Assembly (NCBI GenBank): GCA_937924335.1
Contig: CALDWW010000018.1
Location: 1-58,307 of the forward strand
Reading direction: 5' to 3'
DNA length: 58,307 nt
Source: an uncultured Gammaproteobacteria bacterium
Lineage (GTDB): Bacteria; Pseudomonadota; Gammaproteobacteria; Steroidobacterales; XN24
Numbering within the stretch: position 1 is the stretch's first letter; each line of letters starts with the position of its first letter. Shown here piece by piece: positions 9,204-17,839 of the stretch. A program made the translations under genes and the position numbers. The notes below the pieces were generated by a model that was not told the DNA's origin, searched no databases, and was given only the letters and a program-made list of their open reading frames with translations.

Positions 9204-9836
9204 ATGGAGGTCCTGCCATTGTTCCCGACGCTGATCTGGAAGTTCCGGTTGCCGGAAGATGCGGTGTCCATGATCAACGATGCAGTCGTAGGCAAGGCCG
9301 ACGAAGTCATGGGGCATCTGGTTCCGGACCGGCCGCGACAATTCATGCAAAGCCACCAGAAGCTGCATCAGGACCCGCAGCTGGCGGAATTGGCGGGTTT
9401 CGTCCAGGCGGGCGCTGAGGGCGTGCTGAAGTTCCTCGCGTTGGGACGCTGTCCGATCGAGATCACCGGCCTCCGGGTCAACATCGGACGACCGGGTGCG
9501 GTACACAAGAGCCACAGGCATCCGAACAATTTCTTCAGCGGAACATGCTATGCCCGGATTCCTCAGGGCGCTGGTGCGATCCAGTTTTCGGATCCCCGAT
9601 CGCAAAGCGGCTTGTTATCACCGCAGCCCGAGCAACTCAGTCAGCACAATGCGGGCAAAATTACACTGCCGGTCGCAGAAGGGGGCCTCATGCTGTGGCT
9701 CTCCTGGTTCGAGCACGGCGTGCCGGTTAATTCAAGCTGAGAGGACCGCTACACGGCGAGTTTCAATCTCATGTTCTCGAACTTCACCGAGCAGCACACT
9801 TCCCCGATCGTCCAACAGGTCGTCGATTCCCTTTGA
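9204..9836 (+). pseudogene. 2OG-Fe(II) oxygenase-like gene interrupted by an in-frame TGA
   Basis: Resembles the putative 2OG-Fe(II) oxygenases of the TIGR02466 type. The frame from ATG 9204 reads MEVLPLFPTLIWKFRLPED, then SGTCYARIPQGAGAIQFSDPR and GGLMLWLSWFEHGVPVNSS, and meets TGA at 9738-9740. Immediately after it, in the same frame, the sequence continues EDRYTASFNLMFSNF and ends at TGA 9834-9836. The family normally continues through this point with an S-x-RISxSFNL-like ending, so TGA replaces one sense codon of an otherwise intact gene. It may be a recent nonsense mutation, a sequencing error or readthrough. Start choice is uncertain (GTG 9171 and ATG 9051 are alternatives). Confidence 0.75.
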
Positions 9837-9992
9837 TATTCCCGAGCGCCGTCGGGCCGTCGCGTACGCTGGTCATGACCGGCTGGCATGCGAAGGCCCC
9901 GGGGGGGTACAACTACTCTGGCCTGCTCCAGGCGCTGGGGGCCATGACGATTAATTCCCGTCCTGAATCTGCACGGATGCCCGGGGATGGAG

Positions 9993-10067
9993 TGGCGCTC
10001 CCTAGGGGATTCGAACCCCTGTTGCCGGCGTGAGAGGCCGGAGTCCTTACCACTAGACGAAGGGAGC
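9993..10067 (-). tRNA. tRNA-Glu (anticodon CTC)
   Basis: A complete 75-base cloverleaf on the minus strand. The acceptor stem GCTCCCT pairs with AGGGAGC, the D arm contains TAGTGGTAAG, the anticodon stem CCGGC/GCCGG closes the loop CTCTCAC with anticodon CTC, and the T arm holds GGTTCGAATCC. The discriminator is G and CCA is encoded. It reads GAG only; a separate tRNA-Glu(TTC) is expected elsewhere in the genome. Confidence 0.95.
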
Positions 10068-10176
10068 GTGCGCCTGGTCCGACGAACCCACCTGGAGCCC
10101 AAAATGCAGGGCTGATCCGTGGGAGGCGTGGTATTATACGCGGCCCAAAACAAGGTACAAGCGGAACACGAGCTGT

Positions 10177-11493
10177 TTGAACGACTCAGCTGATACCGAT
10201 CGCGAAGTCCCGGTCATCATCCCCAGGCCCGAGCACAATATCTCTCGAGCCAACATCTCCAAAAACGCGCTCAAGGTCCTGTACCGGCTGAAGGATGCCG
10301 GCTATCAGTCCTTTATCGTCGGTGGCGGAGTAAGAGACCTGCTACTCGGTCGTGAACCGAAGGACTTCGATATTGCAACGGACGCCCACCCTGAAGAGGT
10401 GCGGCGGCTGTTCCGCAATTGCCGGCTCATCGGTCGGCGGTTCCGCCTGGCGCATGTCCATTTCGGGCGTGACATCATCGAGGTGGCGACCTTCAGAGCC
10501 GCGCCGATAGACCAGGTCGGAGATGATCACGATCATGCGACGTCCGAAGAAGGTCGCATTCTCCGCGACAATATCTACGGCGGCATCGACGACGATGTCT
10601 GGCGCCGTGACTTTACGGCCAACGGCCTCTACTACAACGTCGCCGATTTCTCGATCTGGGACTATGTGGGTGGCGTGGAGGATGTCCGAAACGGCGTGAT
10701 GCGGCTGATCGGCGAGCCTGCAGCTCGTTATCGGGAAGACCCGGTGCGGATGCTGCGCGCCGTGCGTTTTGCAGCCAAGCTCGGATTTCGCATTGAAACT
10801 GCCACCGAAGCGCCGCTATTCGAACTCGGTGAGTTGTTGCGGGACGTCCCCGCGGCGCGACTGTTTGACGAGTGCCTGAAGTTGTTCCTCTCGGGACATG
10901 CACTCCAGTCGTTCGAAATGCTCCGTCACTATGACATGTTCAGACATCTCTTCCCGTCTGCAGATGGTGAGTTGGAGGGGCTGGACGGAGAGACTGTCAG
11001 GACTCTGGTGCTGAACTCACTGGAGAATACGGATCGACGTGTTGCCGAAGGCAAGACAGTAACGCCTACTTTTCTGTTCGCAGTCTTCTTGTGGGGCTCT
11101 GTGAGTCGCCTCGCTGCGAAATTGCGTGACGCGGGTGACGCTCCTATGCAGGCGATGCTCGAGGCGGCGGATACGGTCCTGCGAAATCAGCAGTCGCATG
11201 TCTCGATTCCACGGCGTTATGGAGTGCCGCTGAAAGACATCATGGCGTTGCAGGTACGCTTCAAGAATCAGCATGGGCGTCGTGCGCTTCGGGTGCTGGA
11301 GCACCCCTCATTCAGAGCCGCCTACGATTTCATGCGGCTGCGTGCCCTCAGCGGAGAGGAGAGCGCGGAGAACGTAGAGTTCTGGACCCAACTGCAGGAG
11401 ATGGATCCCGAGCACCGGCGGTCGAAGGTGGAGCCCGTCCGTGGTCGCCGACGTAAGCGGCGCAGGCCGCGCCGGAAGAAACCCAATGCCTGA
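10177..11493 (+). CDS. pcnB: Poly(A) polymerase I
   Basis: Adds 3-prime poly(A) tails that promote RNA decay. The 438-residue protein belongs to the class II nucleotidyltransferases: GGGVRDLLLGREPKDFDIATDA (about 48-70) supplies the GG-D-D catalytic pattern, followed by RDFTANGLYYN and the RYREDPVRMLRAVRFAAKLGF segment. The C-terminus is a very basic tail (RGRRRKRRRPRRKK), typical of PcnB and unlike CCA-adding enzymes. The start is TTG at 10177. It overlaps folK by eight bases, the usual pcnB-folK pairing of gammaproteobacteria. Confidence 0.95.
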   Translation: MNDSADTDREVPVIIPRPEHNISRANISKNALKVLYRLKDAGYQSFIVGGGVRDLLLGREPKDFDIATDAHPEEVRRLFRNCRLIGRRFRLAHVHFGRDIIEVATFRAAPIDQVGDDHDHATSEEGRILRDNIYGGIDDDVWRRDFTANGLYYNVADFSIWDYVGGVEDVRNGVMRLIGEPAARYREDPVRMLRAVRFAAKLGFRIETATEAPLFELGELLRDVPAARLFDECLKLFLSGHALQSFEMLRHYDMFRHLFPSADGELEGLDGETVRTLVLNSLENTDRRVAEGKTVTPTFLFAVFLWGSVSRLAAKLRDAGDAPMQAMLEAADTVLRNQQSHVSIPRRYGVPLKDIMALQVRFKNQHGRRALRVLEHPSFRAAYDFMRLRALSGEESAENVEFWTQLQEMDPEHRRSKVEPVRGRRRKRRRPRRKKPNA

Positions 11494-12031
11494 TCGAGTC
11501 CTGCACCGACTGCCGAATCCCGTGATCGCCTACGTGGGCCTCGGCAGCAATCTCGACAGGCCGGTTGACCATGTGGAACGGGCTGTAATTCAGCTGGATG
11601 CGCTGACCGGGTGTCTTGTTCTGGATCGTTCGCCGCTCTACTGGTCTGCGCCCATGGGCCCCCCCGACCAGCCGGACTTCGTCAACGCCGTCGCGCGACT
11701 GCAGGTCACGCTCGAACCAGGGGATCTGTTGCGAGAACTCCTGACCATCGAGTCCGATCATGGCCGGGTTCGCGACGGGTCCCGGTGGGGGCCGCGTACG
11801 CTGGACATGGATCTCCTCCTGTATTCCGATCTGACGATTGACGAGCCCGGGTTAAAGGTTCCTCACCCGGGGCTGACAAGCAGGAACTTCGTCGTCTACC
11901 CTCTGCTAAGTATCGCGCCGGGCCTGAGCATGCCTGGCGGAGAGAAACTCGCGGACATCGCTGCCGGACTGAGTCTTGATGGTCTTGGAGAACTGGAAAA
12001 CGCAATGGCATCCGAGGCACCAACCTCGTGA
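11486..12031 (+). CDS. folK: 6-hydroxymethyl-7,8-dihydropterin pyrophosphokinase
   Basis: Transfers pyrophosphate from ATP to the pterin precursor in folate synthesis. The frame is open upstream within pcnB, but ATG 11486, overlapping the pcnB stop, gives the normal 181-residue enzyme. Family motifs are YVGLGSNL (about 13-20), SPLYWSAPMGPPDQPDFVNAV, and the signature GPRTLDMDLLLYSD with the two Mg-binding Asp residues (DMD), then VPHPGLTSRNFVVYPL. It ends by overlapping the next gene start by four bases. The pcnB-folK-kinase-panB-panC string links folate and pantothenate synthesis. Confidence 0.95.
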   Translation: MPDRVLHRLPNPVIAYVGLGSNLDRPVDHVERAVIQLDALTGCLVLDRSPLYWSAPMGPPDQPDFVNAVARLQVTLEPGDLLRELLTIESDHGRVRDGSRWGPRTLDMDLLLYSDLTIDEPGLKVPHPGLTSRNFVVYPLLSIAPGLSMPGGEKLADIAAGLSLDGLGELENAMASEAPTS

Positions 12032-12681
12032 ATGAGACTTCCCTGGGGTTCATCGCATTCGAGGGGCCGATAGGCGTCGGCAAGACCAGCCTTGCGCAGA
12101 AAGTTGCGGCCAGCCTCGAGTGTGAGCTGGTGCTGGAACGGGCAGAGGAGAATCCTTTCCTGGAGCGTTTTTATAGTGACCCGGTCAACGCGGCGCTACC
12201 AACGCAGCTCTACTTTCTTTTCCAGAGAGCCAGGCAGATACAGGAGATGCGACAGAGTGACCTCTTCGCCCCGGTCAGGGTGTCCGACTTCCTGCTGGAG
12301 AAAGACAAACTCTTCGCCCAGCTGACCCTGGGCAATGATGAGTACAGGCTCTATGAGCAGGTTTACGAACAACTCTCGATAGACGCTCCGGTGCCCGACC
12401 TCGTGGTCTATCTGCAGGCACCGGTCGAAGTCCTGGTAGAACGAGTACGCCGTCGTGGCATCGACTATGAGCAGAAGATCGAGCCGGACTATCTGCAGAG
12501 CCTGAACGATGCCTACATGCAGTTCTTCTATCGATACGATCGTTCGCCCCTGCTGATCGTAAATGCGGAGTCGATAGACCCGGTGAACAGTAACCAGGAC
12601 TACCAGCAGTTACTGGATCGGATTCTCAGTGCCGGGGCGGGTCGGGAATTTTTTAATCCGGTGCCCTTCCAGGCGTCCTGA
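12028..12681 (+). CDS. Deoxynucleoside kinase family protein
   Basis: A 217-residue P-loop kinase of the deoxyadenosine/deoxyguanosine kinase (dNK) family, predicted to phosphorylate a deoxynucleoside for salvage. Motifs: P-loop FEGPIGVGKTS (about 11-20), catalytic-region LERAEENPFLERFY, the SDFLLEKDKLFA segment that takes the place of the DRS-type motif, and lid-region RVRRRGIDYEQKI. The GTG start overlaps the folK stop (GTGA). A gene of this family between folK and panB is common in gammaproteobacteria; the substrate cannot be read from the sequence. Confidence 0.88.
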   Translation: MNETSLGFIAFEGPIGVGKTSLAQKVAASLECELVLERAEENPFLERFYSDPVNAALPTQLYFLFQRARQIQEMRQSDLFAPVRVSDFLLEKDKLFAQLTLGNDEYRLYEQVYEQLSIDAPVPDLVVYLQAPVEVLVERVRRRGIDYEQKIEPDYLQSLNDAYMQFFYRYDRSPLLIVNAESIDPVNSNQDYQQLLDRILSAGAGREFFNPVPFQAS

Positions 12682-12756
12682 CGCATGCTTTCGGTCGTAT
12701 TGATGTTTGCGGGGCCGTGGTCCATGCTGGCCATGCATCGCCACCGGGGGTAGGGC

Positions 12757-13593
12757 ATGAGCCTGTACGGACACCTGCAGGAACGCGGGCCACATGAGAG
12801 GCCGGTCACCGTAACGACCCTGTCCCGAATGCGGGGAGAGGGCGAGAAGATCGCGTGCATCACCGCTTACGATGCGAGTTTTGCGACCCTCGTCGACCTG
12901 GCCGGAGCAGATCTGGTGCTGGTGGGGGATTCGCTCGGCATGGTGATCCAGGGACACGATACGACCGTCCCGGTGACGATCGACCACATGGTCTATCACA
13001 CCCGTTGCGTATCTCGTGGCCTTAGACGTGCGCTTCTGGTCGCGGACATGCCCTTCGCCAGCTACGCGCTGCCTGAGCTGGCATTCAGGAATGCCGCCCG
13101 ACTGATGCAGGAAGGCGGCGCCCAGATGGTCAAACTCGAAGGCGGCATGCTTCAGGTCAGGACGGTGGAATTCCTGAGTGGGCGAGATATACCGGTCTGT
13201 GCCCACATCGGTCTGACTCCCCAGTCCGTACACAAGATCGGTGGCTACAAGGTCCAGGGACGAGACAAGTCAGCGGCGAAACGAATGATCCAGGATGCCA
13301 AGGCGCTGGAGTCTGCGGGCGCAGACATCGTGCTGCTGGAGTGCGTGCCGTCAGAACTCGGAGACGCGGTTCGTCAGGAAGTCGGTGTGCCCGTAATCGG
13401 CATCGGCGCCGGACCTGGAGTGGATGGGCAGATCCTCGTGCTCTACGACATCATCGGCCTGACTTCGGGTCGACGACCCCGGTTCGTGCGCGACTACTCT
13501 GTCGAAACCCGCAATCCACTGGAGGCGGTCCAGGCCTACGTCAGCTCGGTGAAGGACGGGAGCTATCCCGCTGCTGAGCATTGCTTCAGCTAG
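12757..13593 (+). CDS. panB: 3-methyl-2-oxobutanoate hydroxymethyltransferase
   Basis: First committed enzyme of pantothenate synthesis, making ketopantoate from 3-methyl-2-oxobutanoate and methylene-tetrahydrofolate. The 278-residue protein shows the TIM-barrel landmarks VGDSLGMVIQGHDTTVPVT (Mg-binding Asp in VGDS), ADMPFASY, GGAQMVKLEGG, CAHIGLTPQSVHKIGGYKVQG and VLLECVPSELG with the catalytic-region Glu. It lies 75 bases after the kinase and 30 before panC. Co-location with folK is metabolically sensible because PanB uses a folate cofactor. Confidence 0.96.
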   Translation: MSLYGHLQERGPHERPVTVTTLSRMRGEGEKIACITAYDASFATLVDLAGADLVLVGDSLGMVIQGHDTTVPVTIDHMVYHTRCVSRGLRRALLVADMPFASYALPELAFRNAARLMQEGGAQMVKLEGGMLQVRTVEFLSGRDIPVCAHIGLTPQSVHKIGGYKVQGRDKSAAKRMIQDAKALESAGADIVLLECVPSELGDAVRQEVGVPVIGIGAGPGVDGQILVLYDIIGLTSGRRPRFVRDYSVETRNPLEAVQAYVSSVKDGSYPAAEHCFS

Positions 13594-13623
13594 CTGCGGC
13601 GATTGCCCGGAGCGCGAGACGCC

Positions 13624-14487
13624 GTGGATATCTACCAGAACATCAGTGAGTTGCGGACCTCTGTCAGGTCATGGCGGAGGGAGGGCCAGGTCATTGGATT
13701 CGTTCCGACCATGGGCAACCTGCACGATGGGCACCTGTCGCTGATACGCAAGGCGCGGGAACGCTCTGATCGAGTCGTTGCGAGTATCTTCGTCAATCCG
13801 CTCCAGTTCGGGGAGGGCGAAGACTTCGATGGCTATCCGCGCACAGAGAGTCGTGACCAGAGCCTGTTGATCGAGAACGGCTGTGACGCTCTTTTTGCGC
13901 CGGCGGTCACGGAACTGTACCCGGAGGGCGGCATGCCGGTGACCATCGTGGAGGTTCCGCAGCTTTCAAACATACTGTGTGGCGCTCATCGCCCGGGCCA
14001 TTTCCGCGGCGTGGCCACGGTGGTCGCCAAGCTGTTCAACCTGGTCGAGCCTGACCTGGCGGTATTCGGTGAGAAGGATTACCAGCAGCTGGTCGTTATC
14101 CGCCGGATGGTCGAGGATCTGTGCTTCCCGGTCGAGATCGTTCCGGCCACGACCGGGCGCGAGCCAGACGGGCTGGCCATGAGTTCACGCAACCAGTATC
14201 TGACCGATAATGAGCGCGCCATCGCACCAGTGCTCTTCGCCGAGCTTCGCAAGGCAGTCGAAGCGCTGGGGTCAGGAAAACAGACGCCGGAGGAGCTCTG
14301 CCGCGCCGGCCTTGCCGCTTTGGAGGAGGCCGGTTTCCGCCCGGACTATTTCGAGATTCGCCGTGCGTCCGACCTGGCACAGGTGGGAGAGGATGACCTG
14401 CGCGTTGTCATCATGGCTGCGGCCTGGCTGGGACGGGCCCGCCTGATCGACAACATCCAGGTCGACCTGGAATACACATCAGGCTGA
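13624..14487 (+). CDS. panC: Pantothenate synthetase
   Basis: Condenses pantoate and beta-alanine with ATP, the last step of pantothenate synthesis. GTG at 13624 gives 287 residues starting VDIYQNISELR, matching the family length; a TTG seven codons earlier is less likely. Nucleotidyltransferase motifs are FVPTMGNLHDGHLSLI (HDGH is the HIGH-type motif), SIFVNPLQFGEGEDF, FGEKDYQQLVVIRRM and the KMSKS-like MSSRNQYL. It closes the rightward pcnB-to-panC group. Confidence 0.95.
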   Translation: MDIYQNISELRTSVRSWRREGQVIGFVPTMGNLHDGHLSLIRKARERSDRVVASIFVNPLQFGEGEDFDGYPRTESRDQSLLIENGCDALFAPAVTELYPEGGMPVTIVEVPQLSNILCGAHRPGHFRGVATVVAKLFNLVEPDLAVFGEKDYQQLVVIRRMVEDLCFPVEIVPATTGREPDGLAMSSRNQYLTDNERAIAPVLFAELRKAVEALGSGKQTPEELCRAGLAALEEAGFRPDYFEIRRASDLAQVGEDDLRVVIMAAAWLGRARLIDNIQVDLEYTSG

Positions 14488-14505
14488 CACTATTCGAGCG
14501 TCAAT

Positions 14506-14529
14506 CGCCTTGGTCCGTACGGACTGGCG
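14506..14529. terminator. Possible bidirectional hairpin between panC and queG
   Basis: The region holds the perfect 12-base palindrome GTCCGTACGGAC (14513-14524) flanked by CGCC and GGCG, giving a bulged hairpin. It sits 18 bases after panC and about 100 bases beyond the queG stop on the other strand, so it could end both converging transcripts. There is no T tract on either side, so intrinsic termination is doubtful. Confidence 0.35.
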
Positions 14530-14625
14530 ACACGTTCCACCATAGACCTGCTGACGGCCAACGTTGTCGCGACAGGTCTGCGGCACAAAGGACGACGTGG
14601 AGCGGTCAGCACAGGTCACTCGGAC

Positions 14626-15720
14626 TCAATCGTCGCGATTGGCGTGTTGCGCAATAGCCCATTCCACATGCTCCCTGACGATGGCTGATCCGTGTGATAG
14701 GCGTGACTCGAGTGCGCCGATTACGGCCGGTGTCGTCGATGCGTTGCCGAGCCCGATGGCCAGATTTCTCAACCAGCGGACGTGTCCTATGCGTCGAATC
14801 GCGCTGCCCGCCGTATTGTCGAGGAACTCCTGCTCGCTCCAGGCGAACAGCGCGACCAGGTCCGGCGCATCCAGACCGTGACGAGCGCGAAATTCCGGCT
14901 CCGCGGTGAGCGTCGCGAACTTGTTCCACGGGCATACAATCTGGCAGTCGTCGCAGCCGTAGATGCGGTTGCCCATGGGCGCGCGGAACTCTTCCGGGAT
15001 GCTGCCCGGAAGCTCGATAGTGAGATACGAGATGCAGCGACGTGCGTCCAGTTCCCATGGACCCGTGATCGCCTGCGTGGGACAGATGTCGATACAGGCG
15101 CGACAGCTACCGCAGTGCTCCATGGCAGGCGTGTCCGCGGGCAGGGGCACGTCGGTGTAGATCTCGCCCAGGAAGAACCAGGATCCGGCGTTCCGGTTGA
15201 TGAGGTTGGTGTGCTTGCCGATCCAGCCGATACCGGCGTCTCTGGCCAGCGCCTTCTCGAGCACCGGCGCGCTGTCCACGAAGACGCGGTATCCGAAGTC
15301 GCCAATCTCGCGCGAAATCCGGTCGGCGAGCCGCTGCAGCCGCTGGCGCAGCACCTTGTGATAGTCGCGACCGAGAGCGTAGCGGGAGATGAAGGCCAGG
15401 GAGCCGTCCGCCATCACGGCTTCCGGGTCGGCGCTGTCCGGCGGCAGGTAGTCCATGCGGGCCGAGATTACGCTGACGGTTCCGTGAACCAGCTCTGCGG
15501 GCCGCGTCCGCTTGCGTCCGTGCCGCCGCATCCAGCCCATCTCACCGTGCCGCCCTTGCTCGAGCCAGGCTTCCAGCCTCGCCTCGTCCCCGGGCAAGTC
15601 GATCCCGGCGAAACCGATCTGCTGAAAGCCCAGTTTTTCGCCCCAGGACCGGATGCGGTCGGCGAGCTTGTCGATGTTGGCGCTGTAAACCGGTGTTCGG
15701 GCGTTCACTTCAGGAGACAT
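14626..15720 (-). CDS. queG: Epoxyqueuosine reductase
   Basis: Cobalamin- and iron-sulfur-dependent enzyme that reduces epoxyqueuosine to queuosine in tRNA. From ATG 15720 it has 364 residues. Two ferredoxin-like clusters are visible, CGSCRACIDICPTQAI and CDDCQIVCPWN, plus the family segments HGEMGWMRRH, ISRYALGRDYHKVLR and GWIGKHTNLINRNAGSWFFLGEIYTD. A helical-repeat C-terminus (about 300-364) recognises tRNA in characterised members. It is divergent from nnr by 31 bases, as yjeS and yjeF are in E. coli. Confidence 0.96.
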   Translation of the reverse strand: MSPEVNARTPVYSANIDKLADRIRSWGEKLGFQQIGFAGIDLPGDEARLEAWLEQGRHGEMGWMRRHGRKRTRPAELVHGTVSVISARMDYLPPDSADPEAVMADGSLAFISRYALGRDYHKVLRQRLQRLADRISREIGDFGYRVFVDSAPVLEKALARDAGIGWIGKHTNLINRNAGSWFFLGEIYTDVPLPADTPAMEHCGSCRACIDICPTQAITGPWELDARRCISYLTIELPGSIPEEFRAPMGNRIYGCDDCQIVCPWNKFATLTAEPEFRARHGLDAPDLVALFAWSEQEFLDNTAGSAIRRIGHVRWLRNLAIGLGNASTTPAVIGALESRLSHGSAIVREHVEWAIAQHANRDD

Positions 15721-15737
15721 GTTCGTGCTGTGCGCCA

Positions 15738-15745
15738 AGTATAAT
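15738..15745. promoter_or_regulatory. Overlapping back-to-back -10 elements of queG and nnr
   Basis: The eight bases AGTATAAT contain TATAAT on the plus strand (15740-15745) and TATACT on the minus strand (15743-15738). They lie in the 31-base gap between the divergent starts of queG and nnr. No convincing -35 boxes are seen. If both work, each message would have a very short or no leader. Confidence 0.35.
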
Positions 15746-15751
15746 CTGGAT

Positions 15752-17233
15752 ATGAGTGCACTCCCCGAATGCTTGTACGCTCCTGTCGACGTCAGAGAAC
15801 TCGACCGCCGGGCGATCGATGATCACGGCATCCCCGGATATACGCTGATGAACCGCGCAGGGCAGTTCGCTTTCAGTGCCATCCGCGAGCGCTGGCCGGA
15901 CCGGTCTCTCGTGGTCGTCTGCGGCGCGGGTAACAATGCGGGGGACGGGTACGTGATTGCGCGTCTGGCGCTAAATGCCGGTATTCCGGCCGAGGTTATC
16001 TACGTCGTCGAGCCGCACAATCTTGGCGGCGACGCAGCGCAGGCCGTCGCTGACTTCATGGACAAGGGCGGCCAGGCACGGCTGTTCGAAGGCATGCTGC
16101 CAGACGGTGACATCGTACTTGTGGATGCGTTACTCGGAACGGGACTGGATCGCGAGGTCGGCGGCCGTTTCGCCGAGGTGGTCACCGCGATCAACGAGCA
16201 TCCGGCACCGGTGTTAGCGGTCGACGTGCCCAGCGGGCTCAATGCCGAGACGGGGCAGGTGATGGGTGTGGCTGTCGAGGCCCGGATGACGGCCACCTTC
16301 GTCGGCATGAAGTGCGGCTTGCTGACCGGCCGAGGGCCGGCGTTGTGCGGCGAGGTGATTTATCACTCCCTGGGTGTGCCCGAGGCGGTATTCGACGGGG
16401 TTCCGGTGAAGGCGCGATTGATTGGCGGTGCAACGTTGCGGGAGCTTTTGCGGCCGAGGCCACGCGATGCCCACAAGGGACTGTCAGGGCACGTGCTCGT
16501 CGTCGGCGGTGGCGAGGGCATGCCCGGGGCCGCGCGCCTGGCGGGCGAGGCAGCCCTGCGTGCCGGTGCAGGACTGGTAAGCGTCGCAACTCACCCACAA
16601 CACGTCGCCGCCGTGTCGGCAGATCGACCGGAGTTGATGTGCAAGGGTGTGGAGACAGCTGTGGACCTGGCTTCCCTGATAGAGAGGGCCACCGTCATCG
16701 CGGTCGGTCCCGGACTGGGCCAGACGGACTGGGCGAGGGAAATGCTCGACGCCGTGCTGGCTACCGATCTGCCGCTGATCGTGGATGCCGACGCCCTGAA
16801 CCTGTTGGCGGTTAAGCCGACAGCACGCCGTCAATGGGTGCTGACGCCCCACCCCGGCGAGGCATCGCGGCTGCTCGATCAGGACACCACCGCGATCCAG
16901 CAGGATCGATTCGCCGCCGCGGCGGCCCTGGCGGAGCGCTACGAAGCTACAGTCGTTCTCAAGGGTGCGGGGACCCTGGTCGCCAACAGGCAGGGCGACA
17001 TCGCTCTTTGTAATGCTGGCAATCCCGGTATGGCCGTGGCGGGCATGGGCGATGTTTTGACCGGTGTACTCGCCGGGCTCACCGCCCAGTTCGATGATCT
17101 GTGGCTGGCGGCCAGGTGCGGTGTCCTGGTACACGCCCGCGCCGGCGACATGGCTGCTGTCACCGGCGGCGAGCGGGGCATGCTGGCCTCTGACCTTTTC
17201 GCCGCCGTTCGCGAGCAGGTCAATCCCGGGTGA
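15752..17233 (+). CDS. nnr: Bifunctional NAD(P)H-hydrate epimerase / dehydratase
   Basis: Repairs damaged NAD(P)H: the N-terminal YjeF domain epimerises NAD(P)HX and the C-terminal domain dehydrates it. From ATG 15752 it has 493 residues. The epimerase part (about 10-215) contains VVVCGAGNNAGDGYVIARL and VDALLGTGLDREVGG; the ribokinase-like dehydratase part (about 230-490) contains GKLSGHVLVVGGG-like KGLSGHVLVVGG, PLIVDADALNLL, VLTPHPGEASRLL and NAGNPGMAVAGMGDVLTGVLAGL. An upstream in-frame start at 15719 is possible but adds unconserved residues. Its stop shares one base with the tsaE start. Confidence 0.94.
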   Translation: MSALPECLYAPVDVRELDRRAIDDHGIPGYTLMNRAGQFAFSAIRERWPDRSLVVVCGAGNNAGDGYVIARLALNAGIPAEVIYVVEPHNLGGDAAQAVADFMDKGGQARLFEGMLPDGDIVLVDALLGTGLDREVGGRFAEVVTAINEHPAPVLAVDVPSGLNAETGQVMGVAVEARMTATFVGMKCGLLTGRGPALCGEVIYHSLGVPEAVFDGVPVKARLIGGATLRELLRPRPRDAHKGLSGHVLVVGGGEGMPGAARLAGEAALRAGAGLVSVATHPQHVAAVSADRPELMCKGVETAVDLASLIERATVIAVGPGLGQTDWAREMLDAVLATDLPLIVDADALNLLAVKPTARRQWVLTPHPGEASRLLDQDTTAIQQDRFAAAAALAERYEATVVLKGAGTLVANRQGDIALCNAGNPGMAVAGMGDVLTGVLAGLTAQFDDLWLAARCGVLVHARAGDMAAVTGGERGMLASDLFAAVREQVNPG

Positions 17234-17694
17234 TGAGCGTCGACCTGCCTGATGCAGAGGCGACCGAGTCCCTCGGTGCGCGGCTGGCGGGGCTCATGGC
17301 GTCCGCTCCGGGCGCCTGGTTGATAACGCTCGGCGGGAGCCTCGGAGCAGGCAAGACCACGCTGGCGAGAGGATTCCTGAAAGCACTCGGGCACGAGGGT
17401 CGCGTCCCGAGTCCGACCTACACTCTGCTGGAGCCGTATGAGATTGGCGGACGCAGGGTATTGCACGCTGATCTCTACCGGCTGGCGCATCCGGAGGAGC
17501 TCGAGTACCTCGGATTTCATGACGCCTTCACCGATGACGTAGTGGCTCTGATTGAGTGGCCGGAACGAGCCGGGCAAACATTGCGTGACCCGGACGTGAC
17601 CGTCAGTCTCGAGATCATGTCCGCAGGTCGGAAGGCAACAATCACTGCCGGATCCCGGCGAGGCCGCGAGCTTCTCGGATCACTGGCCGGCTGA
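17233..17694 (+). CDS. tsaE: tRNA t6A synthesis ATPase TsaE
   Basis: Small ATPase that works with TsaB, TsaC and TsaD to make N6-threonylcarbamoyladenosine in ANN-decoding tRNAs. The 153-residue length is normal. The Walker A motif GSLGAGKTTLARG (about 35-47), the SPTYTLLEPYE segment and HADLYRL with ELEYLGFHD are diagnostic; VVALIEWPER follows. ATG 17233 overlaps the nnr stop by one base; a GTG one codon earlier is also possible. This is the conserved nnr-tsaE-amidase order. Confidence 0.94.
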   Translation: MSVDLPDAEATESLGARLAGLMASAPGAWLITLGGSLGAGKTTLARGFLKALGHEGRVPSPTYTLLEPYEIGGRRVLHADLYRLAHPEELEYLGFHDAFTDDVVALIEWPERAGQTLRDPDVTVSLEIMSAGRKATITAGSRRGRELLGSLAG

Positions 17695-17784
17695 CCCCGG
17701 GTCGCTCCGAAACACCGCGAGACGGGTCTGGCATCTACGAATGTCATCTGATCCTCGGGTTCCGTTGCAGTCGTAACATTGCAA

Positions 17785-17812
17785 AAATTGGTCAAAATTG
17801 GTTAAAGTTGGC
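17785..17812 (+). repeat. Three 10-base direct repeats upstream of the amidase gene
   Basis: AAAATTGGTC (17785-17794), AAAATTGGTT (17795-17804) and AAAGTTGG (17805-17812) follow one another without gaps, so the same face of the helix is presented every 10 bases. They end 27 bases before the amidase ATG. Possible roles are a transcription-factor array, a curved A-tract element or part of the promoter; the sequence does not decide. Confidence 0.6.
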
Positions 17813-17839
17813 CCGAGGAATCCTCAAGAACTGTCGGAA

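Noticed and set aside
9738..9740. TGA read as selenocysteine
   Set aside because: The family has no cysteine at this place, I see no convincing SECIS-like hairpin right after the codon, and no selenium genes are in the window.
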